From the NCBI GenBank assembly GCA_006176705.1, contig QRFJ01000753.1, positions 124,001-188,000 of the forward strand: a DNA stretch of 64,000 nt, given 5' to 3'. This DNA comes from Cocos nucifera. Taxonomy: Eukaryota > Streptophyta > Magnoliopsida > Arecales > Arecaceae. A program made the translations under genes and the position numbers. How positions within the stretch are numbered: position 1 is the first letter of the stretch; every line of letters begins with the position of its first letter. The notes under the pieces are model-generated. The model searched no databases and was not told where the DNA came from. It worked only from the letters and a program-made list of their open reading frames with translations. Positions 1 to 10,367 of the stretch are shown here, piece by piece.

Positions 1-479
1 TTTTGGTCAGTTTTGCCGAAACTTAGAACCATGTTTCGAAGTCTGTATAAGTTTCACTGTGTTTGTCTAGTCTTGCAGTCACTCTTTTCAATAAAGAAAA
101 CCAATCATACAAGGACCAAGAATCTAGATATCCCATCCAGCTAGAAAAATTTTAATAAAAGCTTTGTCGAACTGGTACCGTGACTTGTATGGTTGGCTAA
201 TGGTACACTATGGTACTAATTTGGTATTATACTGACACACGGTATGTGCTCGAATACCGATCATCTAGCTAGGATGCTATTTTCTTTTTTTTTATTTTTT
301 AATTACTATTTCCTCAATTTTTTTTGTTTTCACATATGATTTTGATAATTTTGATTATTTAATTCACAAATGTCTTGATATCATTTTGACCATGAAATGG
401 AATTGAAGAATAATTAAAATATTTGCAAGTGAATATACAAACAATAGCATAAATGGAGTCGATTTGATGTATTTAAAGT

Positions 480-1620
480 ACAAAATATGTGGCTGTCTAT
501 GCATCAAAATCTCCCTAGCAGGCTTATACTATGGTCATTATCCATGACCACCTTACGAAATTCTACTCTTCTAATGGGTCTATAACTCCTCTATCAATCT
601 GAGGATGTAACGAACGTCAGACAATTAATCTAAACCATCAACTGACTTGTGAAAAAAATATCTTCATGTCACAATAAGTTAGTAAATTGATGATGCTCTA
701 GCTGTTAGAACCCATCCAACCATCACACCATCAGAGTCAAACCATAGATGTCTCATTTGATCTGGTAGGAGGCAATCTACTTCTCTAACTCATTATTGTC
801 TAGTAGCTCATCATATATATCCTTTGGCCCAAGAGAATCTATAGCTTGACCGGCTCACTGAATGGAGGTGATAGTAGACTGATAATATTGCCTACCGCAT
901 TTGCATGGTTATGGTTGAAACTGAACTAGAATGCAATAGCTCACCACATGTCCATTCACCTATCCTTGACTAGTATGGTGTCAATCCTCCATTGCTTGGA
1001 ATCTGTGTTGAGAAAGGCATGTGGATGTACATCGTGAATGGTGGCCCCTACCAGCATCTCTTTGGACTTTTTTCGCTTTCGTGCTACCAAAGACCCCTAA
1101 GGTGCCTTTGCTAACAACCTTCCAAACTGAGGATGTCCTCTTGTAGCCTAGATCTACCTGGCAGATCCAAAACCAGAGCCTAAGTCATACTACGAAGGCT
1201 CAAACTAAGCTTTGCACCTAGCAATCTCCTCCCTCTACCTCTAATCATTCAGGCTCTCTTGGACAATAGATTGAATGTGCACCTCCTCATCATCTGGAAT
1301 GGATGCACCTCCTCATCATCTGCACCTCCTCATCATCTGGAATGGATGCCTCAACCCCTCCAAATCCTTGGAAAGGTATGATGGTGGCTTTGCTACCCAA
1401 CATTCGACCTTCACTCTCTTAGCAGTTTTTTGATCAACCACCTTGAAATCGGCAAACTACTTTTTTCCTAAGCTAGGGAACTACGAGCATTCTAGCAAGG
1501 AGACATGTTGGGACCACCAGTAGCCAGATGCTACTTCAACTTGCTCACCCTCCTCTTAAACTCTGTGTGACACTACTTGCACCTCTAGTAGTACTAGCTT
1601 GAGAGCATGAGCCCATAATT
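480..1620 (-). pseudogene. decayed hAT transposase (BED-finger type), remnant
   Basis: Read on the minus strand, this stretch matches in order the better preserved hAT transposase at 35050-37545. A BED-finger-like segment (CHTEFKRRVSKLK, stop, HLATGGPNMSPC) lies near 1490-1580. AKPPSY follows near 1385, then TIHDVHPHAFLNTDSK near 990-1050 and GPKDIYDELLDNN near 780-830. Last comes DGWMGSN with INLLTYCDMKIFF near 640-720. Several in-frame stops and frameshifts make it non-functional. The C-terminal dimerisation region is not visible, so the copy is truncated. A short direct repeat of TGCACCTCCTCATCATC (three copies, 1279-1340) sits inside it. Terminal repeats could not be placed. The family assignment is strong because of the shared unusual words; the outer boundaries are approximate. 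Confidence 0.7.
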
Positions 1621-1679
1621 CTAATCAATGTTATGCTTTGGCTTCTTCTTTGTTACTAGATCTATTCCTACAACTTTAT

Positions 1680-2930
1680 AGAACCCATGTCAAACATTTT
1701 AAATCAATTGATAATTATATAATAAATTATTTAAAAATTAATGAAATTTTATTGCAATTAAAAATCACTAAATTAGTCTAGAAGATACTTCTGATTATCA
1801 ATATATAATACAATTTTTAAATAATTTTTAGACTTCATTAAATATTTTTAAAACTAATTTTTTATATAATGAATTTATATTTAACCACAAAATATCTAGA
1901 AATTTTTTTTAATTCAAAATAATGTAGAACTCTACCTAGAATCATACATATATTTTTATCTAAATTGATTATTGTTTAATTAATTTCAGCTCAAATCAAT
2001 GTAGCCCCCTACTGGGATGCTACTTATATTTTTTCAACTAGTGGGCATGCGCAAAAGACCACTTATGTTTCAAATTTATTCAAATTTTGGCCTAGATATC
2101 TACGACATGATCATGCATGAACTTAAAAAAAATTACTACTAAATTTAGATATAAAGTAGCATACATACCCTCAAACATGCTACCACTTTTACAGAAATGT
2201 TTTGATCATTACTTTATTTTTTTATTATTTTTAATTTGAAAACATTTTTTTATTTTAAAAACTCATAAACTTAATGAAAAATCAAGATCTTGGCTGAACT
2301 ATGTAGAACATCCACTGATCTACAACATATTATGAAATCATGCCAAAACCTTTAGCTTGACCTCCCCATATTTTCTCCATTTATTGCTAACTTTGGGTGT
2401 GAAAAAAAAGAAAAAAATAGAGGAAAGGCAAAGAAGGCATAAGAGGCCTTCTCTGCTTCCCCCTCAACTATTAAAGGGGAAAAAAGGCTGAATAGTCTTG
2501 AACGTAGCTAAATCCGGATGGTTCAACTTGGTTCAAGGGTGTACCACTTGGTCCAAGCTTGAACCGAGCCATTCATCTGTTGTTCCAAGTCGAGGCCCTG
2601 TACCATCCCATTTCAAGAGTAATAGAGTTTAGAATGCCCCAAACCAGATAGTTCAAGGCAGTATAGTAATCACTAATTCAACACTTCAACTAACAAAATA
2701 GACCACACAGCACTTAACTAAGAAAAGTTCCCATAGCAGAAAGTGGGTCTATGAAATCAAGGCTCAAATTTGTATGCAAGGTCTTGGAGCATAAATGTTG
2801 AAAATTTGCTCATGATTTGACTATGGAATACCATTTTGATGATACTCTACCCTTTGCACATGACCATAGCACACACTTTTTAGCAGTTTTATATAACTAG
2901 AAGAACTATCCAATGCATGTGAAAAATGTA
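1680..2930. other. AT-rich non-coding stretch
   Basis: No protein-like reading frame, RNA gene or clear element ends were found. The sequence is AT-rich, with an A-rich block near 2401-2480 and a segment with repeated GGTTCAA/TTGAACC words near 2515-2660. It probably consists of old repeat debris, either in the 3' half of the HflX gene or downstream of it. Confidence 0.5.
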
Positions 2931-2935
2931 CGGAC

Positions 2936-3918
2936 CAAGGTCGACGGAGATAGAACCGGGACCCATGTCGGTTGGCTAATGGTACGAGTCGGTATGGATC
3001 CATACTGGATCAAACTGATGCAAACCAACAGAAGAGAAGAAAAGAACCGAGGAAAGGAGAGAAAGAGGGAAGGGAAAGGGAAGGAGAAGGAAAAAAGGGA
3101 GGGAGGGAGAGGGTGGCCGAAGGAGATGTCGACAGTGGCCACAAACAGGCCGTAGGTGCACTCAGAGGGCTGCTAAGGCCTCCACCCCCTCCACATCTCG
3201 GCTGAGAGAGAGAGATAGAGATGGAGGGGGAGGGAAAGAAAAGAAGAGAAAGGAAGCCAATGGAGAGGCCACCTGAGGGCCTCCGACTAGCCACCGAATG
3301 GGGCAATCGCGGCCTGTGGTGCCATGTGTGAAACAGGGGCGACTGGACGGGGCCATCGTGGCCTATGGTGCCATGTGTGAAATAGGGGCAATCGCCCCCG
3401 TTTTATGGGATTTTTAAAAAAAAATACCGACCATAGTGAAACCAGCAATAGGTTTGCCGGCTTTACTATTCATTGTCGTTTTTAAAAAAAAGCAATAAAG
3501 AATAAGACAATCTCCCTTGTTCCATAACCACGACTCCAGCTGCGTATTTTCTGCTACTCGATGGCCATGGTGGCCACCCGACGCCCTCTCTACCTGCTGC
3601 ATCTCCCTCTGGTATCATCACTCCCCTCTCTCTATCTCTTAATTAAATGTCCTATCAAATGATACTGAGCCATGGAGGCCTCTGCAGCCCTCCGATGGCC
3701 TCGACGGGCCACCGCCGATCTCCGACGGCGTTGTCCCCTCTTTTCCTCCCCTCGTCTCTCTCTCTCTCTCTTCCTCTCTTTCCCTCTCTCTCGTCCAATG
3801 TTCTGACTTGCTTAGCCAAACCATCCCGATTTGCCACCAGTATGGCTCGAAATGCCTAGAACCATCTAGTTCAGGATAGTTCGACAAACACTGGTATGTA
3901 CCAACATTTTAAGTCTTG
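2936..3918. mobile_element. long fold-back element FB1 (hAT-like, non-autonomous)
   Basis: The sequence folds back on itself around position 3451. Left of the axis it reads GACCATAGTGAAACCAGCAA; right of it TTGCCGGCTTTACTATTCA is nearly the reverse complement. Outward from the axis both arms carry a GGCC-rich block, then a purine tract (3035-3110 on the left, GAGAAAG type) matched by a CT tract (3735-3800). Both then reach a GGTATGG/CCATACTGG-rich outer part. The left end reads CAAGGTCGAC; the reverse complement of the right end reads CAAGACTTAA. No convincing 8-bp duplication flanks it. A roughly 55-bp near-duplicate (GTGCCATGTGTGAAA) occurs at 3315-3390. It shares plan and axis sequence with FB2 (9349-9952) and FB3 (about 10368-11410). 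Open frames across it are low-complexity artefacts. Confidence 0.65.
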
Positions 3919-4084
3919 GTATTATGCCTTATATTCATGGTATAGTGCAAGAATTGGCATGGCCATGGGTTTAACACCCATACGATGGGGGTTGTCTAGG
4001 CTATCCCATCCTATTCCTTCAAGAAAATCGGAATTAGAATGGAGGCAAGACCGCAAAACCCACCTACATAGTGCACAACAATGC

Positions 4085-4812
4085 TGAGGTTGGGTGGAAG
4101 AGAGAAAGAAAGAGAGGAGAGAGAAAGCAACAGAGGAAGAAAGGAAAAAGAAGAAGAAAAAGAAGAAGAAGAAAAGAGAGAAAGAAAGGAAAGAGTGAAG
4201 GAAAGAAGAAGAAAAGGAAAGAAGTTAAGGAAATACAGAAAGCAAAAGGAAGAAAAAGGAAAGAAAGGAAGAAAAACATGAAGGAAGAAAGGAAAGAGAG
4301 AAAGGAAGTAATGAAGAAGAAGAGAAAGGAAAGAAGGAAGAAATGAAAGAAAAGAAGAAGCAAGAAAAAAATAAAGTAGAAAAAAAGGAAGAAATGAAAA
4401 GAAAGAAGAAGCAGGAAACAACAAAGAAGAAAAGAAAGGAAGGAAAGTAGGAAGAAAGAAAAAAGAAGAAAAAGAAACAAAGAAAGAAAGAGTAAAAAGA
4501 GAAAAAAAAAGAAGGGAAGAGAGACAGAGTGAAGGAAGAAATGAAAAAGAAGAAGCAGGAAAAAAAAAAAAAGAAAGAAAGGACGGAAAGTAGGAAGAAA
4601 GAAAAAAAGAAGAAAAGGAAAGAAAGAAAGAAAGAGTAAACAGAGAAAGAAAAGAAGGGAAGAGAGACGAAGTGAAGGAAGAAATGAAAAGAAAGAAGCA
4701 GGAAAAAAAAAGAAAGAAGAAAAGAAAGGAAGGAAAGTAGGAAGAAAGAAAAAAAAGAAAAAGAAACAAAGAAAGAAAGAGTAAAAAGAGAAAGAAAAGA
4801 AGGGAAGAGAGA
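4085..4812 (+). repeat. polypurine tract with ~145-bp tandem units
   Basis: About 730 bp of the plus strand is almost entirely A and G with very few pyrimidines. The second half is a tandem repeat: GTAGGAAG recurs at about 4447, 4590 and 4737, and GAAGGGAAGAGAGA at about 4511, 4653 and 4798. The period is therefore 143-147 bp with about three copies. Each unit also contains GAAGGAAGAAATGAAA and GAGTAAA. The long open frames on either strand (poly-Lys/Glu on plus, poly-Phe/Ser on minus) are composition artefacts. Such mirror-like purine runs can form triplex DNA; no transcription signal was seen. Confidence 0.85.
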
Positions 4813-4829
4813 TGGAGCGTAGCTACTTG

Positions 4830-5572
4830 GATGCTCGACTGGGACAGCTAAGGAGATGGGGCAGGACATGGGAGTTCTGTTCCATGAAGAAACTAGAATG
4901 TCCCTATCCTATGAGATTTAAAACCTTAGGCACAATACCTATACCATGTGCTAGTATTGGGGCAACCATACTAGTACCTTGTTGCATCCATAAAGTACAC
5001 CCTATGCAGTCCAATATGGGTATGTACATGAAACCTTACTTTGTAAAATGGTTGTGGATAGAGTCCTCATCCTTATGCATACTCCACACAATCTTTATCA
5101 CCAACGTCAAGTCACATGGTTATAAGAGAAAAATGAAAGTAGAAAGCAGATGACAAATAAAAAAGGTGACATGCATAAAGCAAGAATGGGGTAGGATGAG
5201 ACAGATGTGCTAGGCATTAGTGGCATGGTTGGGTAGGAATTTGAAACATAGAGAAGAATAGAGGTAGAGAGAGAGAGACTAAGAGGCAGGCTTCAATAGA
5301 TATGCTCAATTTCTTCAATGCTTTCCATCTGGCCACATAAATTCTCTTATACATGTCCTCACACTTCCTAAGGGGTAGCTGCTGATGAGATTGAAAGATT
5401 GGTAATTTGGTGCATCATGGACCTTTATGCTCGCTCTCCCCCTCCCCCATCTTTTCTTTTTTCTTCCTTTTTATTTTTTAAGGAAAAGAACTGTGCATTA
5501 GCCCAACTCACTAGAAATGAGACCCTTTCCTTTTTGTTATTTTTTTTGCTTTATCAGCTAACCACCCATGGT
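4830..5572. other. non-coding stretch
   Basis: No gene or clear element was recognised between the polypurine tract and the solo LTR. It includes a short TAYACCATG/TGGTAC-type segment (4925-5030) like those in the fold-back elements, and a CT/poly-T run near 5425-5550. Confidence 0.45.
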
Positions 5573-5577
5573 AGAAG

Positions 5578-8082
5578 TGTGAGTGCCAGTCCTTGGTCCA
5601 GCCTCATAGCCTAGTAAAGGCTCTAAGGCTATTTCACCGAACCGAAAAAACAAAGCAACTACTCAAACTCAGGTAGAGGAGGAAGAGTCCTCCACCTCAG
5701 ACTCTATTGCAGGCTAAGAAACCCCTAGCCTCCACTCTATTTAAAAAATCTAAACCCTAGTTTTTCCCCATCACCGGAGATCGCTATAGTCCACCACCCT
5801 TACATCCTTTTCCTCTTGGAAGACCACCCATCAGGCTCATTGTGGGTGCTAGAAATTGCAGCCAAGTCCTCACAGAAACCCTAAGTAAGGACCCTAACCT
5901 TTTTCAGATTTTTTCCTTTCCATTCTTGCATAAAACCCCCATCATCAGCCAAGATTTTGCCAGAAAGTTGAGGAAAAGGGATCCTATGTATCCCCCTTAT
6001 TACAGATTCAAAACAAAAAAAGGGGGCTTATCTCTTTTTTCCGATCATCCCCACCATCGATGTTAGTTGTCAGAGTTTCCTACATCGGCTCATGACTGTA
6101 GTCGGTGCCCAGCCACTAGCAATTCATGCATAAGGGCTGAAACCCCTATTTTCTTTGCCATTTCTTTCCATTTTCTATTCCTGGCTGCTCTGTTGTCACC
6201 ATCATCACCCCCTATAGTCAACCCTCCGGCTATTGACCATGAGCACCAGGCCATTAGGCTGTAGCCTTCCCATGTTTTGCCAAAGAAAAGAAGAAGAAAA
6301 AAGAAAAAGAAGAAAAGAAAACGAAAAAAAAAAGAAGCAAAGAAAAAAGAAAAGAAAAGAGGGAAAAAAAGAAAAGAGAAGACGATCATTTTCCCAAATT
6401 TTGATTTGAATTTTTGGCCCTCTTTCTTTCTTTTCTAGCCATCCTCGCTATCGGCGATCATCGCTGAAACCTGTGGTCGGTCCTTTTGTGCCGGTCATGC
6501 CTACTACTAAAGCTCAAACACCGAGCAGCTGGAGCTCGAAAATTGCACAACTACTATTTGTGTTTTCTTTTCTAGCACCACTGGCCATTAGTTGCCATGG
6601 GCTCCATTCATGGTGGCCTTGCCATCAGTCCCTTAGCCAACGGCCATCACCTCCAGCCTCCAACAGGTCCATTCTTTCTTTTTGTTTTCTCTCTCTCTTT
6701 CTCGTCTGTCTCTCTACACTTTTGTTGTCTCTCTAAGATTATGTTGGACACCAAAAAAGAGCCCCTCTTTAATGACCTTGATCAACCCTAGTAATAGGAC
6801 CTAGGATAGTGCACCAACCTCCACCCTAGTCCTTATTGAATCTCACTAGAGCTGGCTATCCTCGATCATTATGAGTCAGTTGTACTTTGCTTTGACCTTT
6901 GATTAAATAGAATGAACTTGACCAGACAGACCAAATTGTTGAGCCTTACCACCTGGGCAGCCCTATCCTTCTTCATCCTTATTGGATATGAAGTTGTATC
7001 CCTAGTAGTACCTCGATTTTTTAAGTTTGCTTGGCTTTTAAGATAATGATAAAACTAATTGTATTTTAATGATATTGCATAGGTGAAGTCGACCCATCTC
7101 ATTGAAGTAGGATTTTGAAACGAGAAGAAGCAAGTAACCTAACACATCAAAGCATTTCTAATGACCTTTGGAAAATTACAATTAGCTTATCAAATTTCAT
7201 TTATGATCTATGTTTTCTATTTGTTAAAACAGGTCAAGCATGTTACTAATACTGCTCTAGTTGTTTCATACAGTATGCATTTTGATATGCTTGTAAAAAG
7301 TTATTTTAAACTTATGATCTGCTTTGAGAAATGAAAATTTTGACTAGATAATTTATTAAATTTGTTACATATATATATTCTCAGCATGGTTATAATCCCT
7401 ACCACTAGGGATTATATATTGGATCTATCAATTTGTAATTTGGGAAAATAATTTTGACATTGAGCCACTGGTGATTAGAATAGTGGTATATGTTATCTGA
7501 CACTTTGTGCACCCTATATCTACTATCTGACCCATGCCACTAGGTTACGCAGCCATAGCCTGAAGTTGGATCTAGTATCAGTTTATGAAAATTAAATTTC
7601 AAAAAGAAATGTGTATTATTTGAGATTTGTTTCTTCTTAGTCAGTATTATGTTATTTGATTATTTATTTGTTTAGTATACTTAGACCCCATTTTGATGTG
7701 TTATGTTGCTTACTGGACTAGCGTAGCTCATTATTCTTTTCTTTTATTTTCCAAATTATGAATCATGACTTGCTCGAGACATGGGGAGTGCACTAAACCT
7801 CTTGGAGATATTCGTTTTATTTGGTCTTCTTAGTTTTGTTTAGGTTAATTTAGTTATTTTAGATTTTCACTTGGTTCAAATCTTAATAATTGTTGGAATT
7901 TTATGACTCTTGTTACTTTGAGATATTTATTAATTGAATCTTTATTAACTTAATTCTCAAGAATTGAAAATAAATTTATTATTGCTCTAGAATTTTTATG
8001 ATTTGATCTTTAACCTTACATGCTTGTATGGTTCGCCTTGCAAGCATCCACATCTGTTACGCTCTAAGTTAGGGGCATGACA
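5578..8082. mobile_element. solo LTR of a large-LTR gypsy-type retrotransposon
   Basis: A 2,505-bp block begins TGTGAGTGCC and ends GGGGCATGACA. It is flanked by the identical 5-bp duplication AGAAG (5573-5577 and 8083-8087). The TG...CA ends and 5-bp target duplication are the marks of an LTR. No primer site, polypurine tract or pol domain adjoins it, so it is a solo LTR left by recombination between two LTRs. Inside are a GA-rich run (6284-6382) and CT runs. Its layout resembles the LTR material at 57259-59454 (similar CCAGCC start area, similar CATGACA/TATGACA end), which suggests one family, perhaps a chromovirus with long LTRs. It lies in the intron downstream of the HflX exon at 8716-8829. 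Confidence 0.75.
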
Positions 8083-8087
8083 AGAAG

Positions 8088-8715
8088 TCTTCATAAAGCC
8101 AATGTATATACTAAAATTCATCTATTATTTTGACTAGTTACTATTATTTTTTTATACTAGGCTGCTATTGAGCAGATGGTACGTATGAACAACCAATATT
8201 CTCTAAAGGAACAACTGCAATAACTCAGCCACAAATGCTTAGGAAATGATCGCCAAAAGTTTCCCCCGATAATTCTCCCACACTTCCCAACTTTTTATCT
8301 AAACTCTTCTCCTTTACCTTACTTTCTTGGTAAGCAAACAAAGACTAAAGAGAAAAACCACCAACACCCAAAACAAACATCCTTGTTGAGTTGTGACGAT
8401 AGCCTTACCTAATTCCCTCAAGAAAATAATCTTATATAAATGGAGTTTTGACAACACTTTTTTTTAGCTAATTAGTTGTGTGCTTGAGAGTTCTTGAGAA
8501 AATTCAGGAGTAAAGATGAAAACTTAACCTCAAAGAGCTTAGAAAAGGCAATGAATTACAATGCATCACACATGCTATAAGTTTCTGGAAATAAATGATT
8601 GGTGCCAACTTACCATGAGATACACAATATGCTTATTGCTTAAAGTTTCTCCTAGTAGTATTTTTTCAACTAGATGTTTGGATAAGTTGCCTGCTAAAAT
8701 TTGTTCAATCTTTAC
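8088..8715. other. intron sequence (HflX)
   Basis: No element or exon was recognised. The HflX intron opens at 8715 (minus strand, donor GTAAAG after ACTACGAGAAGGGTCCAG). The next expected exon, carrying the G3 motif DTVGF, is not found anywhere from 1 to 8715. This intron therefore continues beyond the left edge of the window. Confidence 0.6.
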
Positions 8716-8829
8716 CTGGACCCTTCTCGTAGTTGGATCTAACGTCGCAAATAACTGATCCTCTGCAAGAACTTCAGCTCCAGTCAAGCAATTCAAAAGT
8801 GTACTCTTTCCAGCATTTGTGTATCCAAC
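8716..8829 (-). CDS. HFLX: GTPase HflX, exon E (Walker A / G1)
   Basis: This 114-bp exon gives 38 codons beginning VGYTNAGKST and ending LDPTTRRVQ. GYTNAGKST is the P-loop (G1) of the HflX/Obg class, and FATLDPTTRRV is the conserved switch I (G2) segment of HflX. The acceptor is TTTCAG and the donor GTAAAG, both phase 0. In the family, HflX is a GTP hydrolase that binds the large ribosomal subunit; plant copies with this motif set are thought to act in chloroplasts or mitochondria. The next exon (G3, G4) is outside the window. The frame is intact with no stops. The gene symbol is by family resemblance. Confidence 0.93.
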
Positions 8830-8850
8830 CTGAAATTTTGTAATTCAATT

Positions 8851-8940
8851 TAAACCAAAGAAAATAAGTTACAAAATAAAGTGTTTTTATAATTTTAAAC
8901 CAAAGAAAATAAGTTACAAAATAAAGTGTTTTTATAATTG
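8851..8940. repeat. 45-bp perfect tandem duplication inside a 134-bp intron
   Basis: Two adjacent 45-bp copies (8851-8895, 8896-8940) begin TAAACCAAAGAAAATAAG and differ only at the last base. They fill two thirds of the short HflX intron 8830-8963, ending 23 bases from the donor of exon D. Without the duplication the intron would be about 89 bp. The near identity implies a recent event. Confidence 0.9.
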
Positions 8941-8963
8941 AATAATCATCTATATGTTCTTAC

Positions 8964-9059
8964 CAAAGACACAACAGGAATTGGCACAGATAAGCGACGA
9001 TTACGATATTGCTTCCGATGCTTTCGAACAGATTCTAACTCTTTTCTCAACTCACCAAT
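8964..9059 (-). CDS. HFLX: GTPase HflX, exon D
   Basis: A 96-bp exon of 32 codons, starting IGELRKELESVRKHRKQ and ending VPIPVVSL. It continues exon C without loss of frame (RTQ then IGELRKELE). It supplies the basic helical linker between the HflX N-terminal domain and the GTPase domain. The acceptor is GACAG and the donor GTAAGA. Exon E follows after 134 bp. Residues match the conserved core of plant HflX, and no stops or indels are seen. Confidence 0.92.
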
Positions 9060-9348
9060 CTGTCAACAAGGAAATTGGAAAAGCAGAATCTAATTGTCTT
9101 AATATACACAAGTAGACAAATAAGAATCTAAAGTTTATTTCAGGTATGTAAATGCATGACCGGAGAAAAGGTAGCATCTATATTAGGAACAATCTAACTT
9201 TTGTGCAGTTGAATGTTTGCATAAATAGAAGCATTGGCTACTTTCTTCTCTCTTAAACTTCTATTCCAATATTCTCTACATGCAATCTAAATCTCAATGA
9301 TACATGCGATAAAAGATCAATGAGGAACAAAATCCACAATGATTGGAG

Positions 9349-9952
9349 CAAGGATTGCTGAAACATCCCGAACCATCTGGTTTGAAGCATACCCGACTGT
9401 ACCAGCAGCAGACTAGGACAATTCCGACATTCAAAACAAGAAACCGATGAAAGAGAGGGAGAAGGAGAAGGAAAGAGAGGAAAAGCAAGAGAGAGAAAGA
9501 GAAGGGGGAGGGGAGGGAAGGAAAAGGAGAGGCCAGCAAAGGCTGATGGAGGCCTATTGAGGCCACTGGAGGGCCGCGGAGGCCTCCAGAGGATTGAAGG
9601 AGGGGCTCCACCCTCCTTCCAATCGAAATAAGGTTGCCAACTTCACCAAGAATGGGTAAAAATAAAAAAGAAACAAGGGCAACAACCCTTGTTTAGATTG
9701 GGAGGTGGGCGAAGCCCCTCCTTTCCTCTAAAGGCCTCCACAGCTCTCCGATAGTCTTAGCGGCCCTTCGCCAGCCTCCCAAGCCTCTTTCTTTTCCTCT
9801 CCCTCTCCCTCCCCCTCCCTCTCTCCCATTCTCCTTCTCCTCTACCCTTTCTACTGTGTCGATTTGTGCCCGACATGGAATGGCACGAGGGCGTACCGAA
9901 CCATGCCACTAGCTGACTGATTCAGGCCCTAATACCAGCATAACCAACCTTG
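9349..9952. mobile_element. long fold-back element FB2 (hAT-like), in HflX intron
   Basis: This 604-bp element has ends CAAGGATTG and, in reverse complement on the right, CAAGGTTGG. The flanks GATTGGAG (9341-9348) and GATTGAAC (9953-9960) match at 6 of 8 positions, as expected for an old 8-bp hAT target duplication. The body is an inverted repeat centred near 9678, where AACAAGGGCAACAACCCTTGTT is itself palindromic. Around it, GGAGGGGCTCCACCC on the left pairs with GGTGGGCGAAGCCCCTCC on the right. Arms carry a GA tract (9450-9520) opposite a CT tract (9790-9850) and GGAGGCC-rich blocks. It lies in the intron between exons C and D, so the pre-mRNA could form a long hairpin. Confidence 0.72.
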
Positions 9953-10367
9953 GATTGAACCACTCTAGATCATGAACCAATAATTTCAACAACGAAAAAT
10001 CCATCTCAAAGTATTTCCACACCACTATTGATGCCTTAAATCTCAGACATAACTAGTTATGTCTTAACTAAGTAAATTCTGTCCTACATATTAACTTTCA
10101 CAAGGCCCTAGCTTCATTCCATAATTACTGCTTCCTCACAACTACCTAGAAATTTTTGTTTCTCATGTATATGTACAGTCAAGTAGGCTGCACAAACACA
10201 AGTATCAATTGCCAAGTGATTGTATTTCCTTATTTCAAAACATTGATGCATGATTTGTCTACCATATTATATGCCTATTTTAGGCCTCAATAGCAAAATC
10301 CCCATGTGAGAAGATCGTCTAACACATATATTAGCATCCATCTCTTCATACCTTACTATATCAGCCA

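Noticed and set aside
3010..3356. Pro/Ser-rich frames on minus
   Set aside because: They follow the GA/CT arms of fold-back element FB1 and have no start context or homologue.
4011..4869. Long open frames on both strands (252 and 214 codons on minus, poly-Lys/Glu frames on plus)
   Set aside because: They are by-products of the polypurine tract; codons are almost only Phe/Ser/Leu or Lys/Glu/Arg with no domain.
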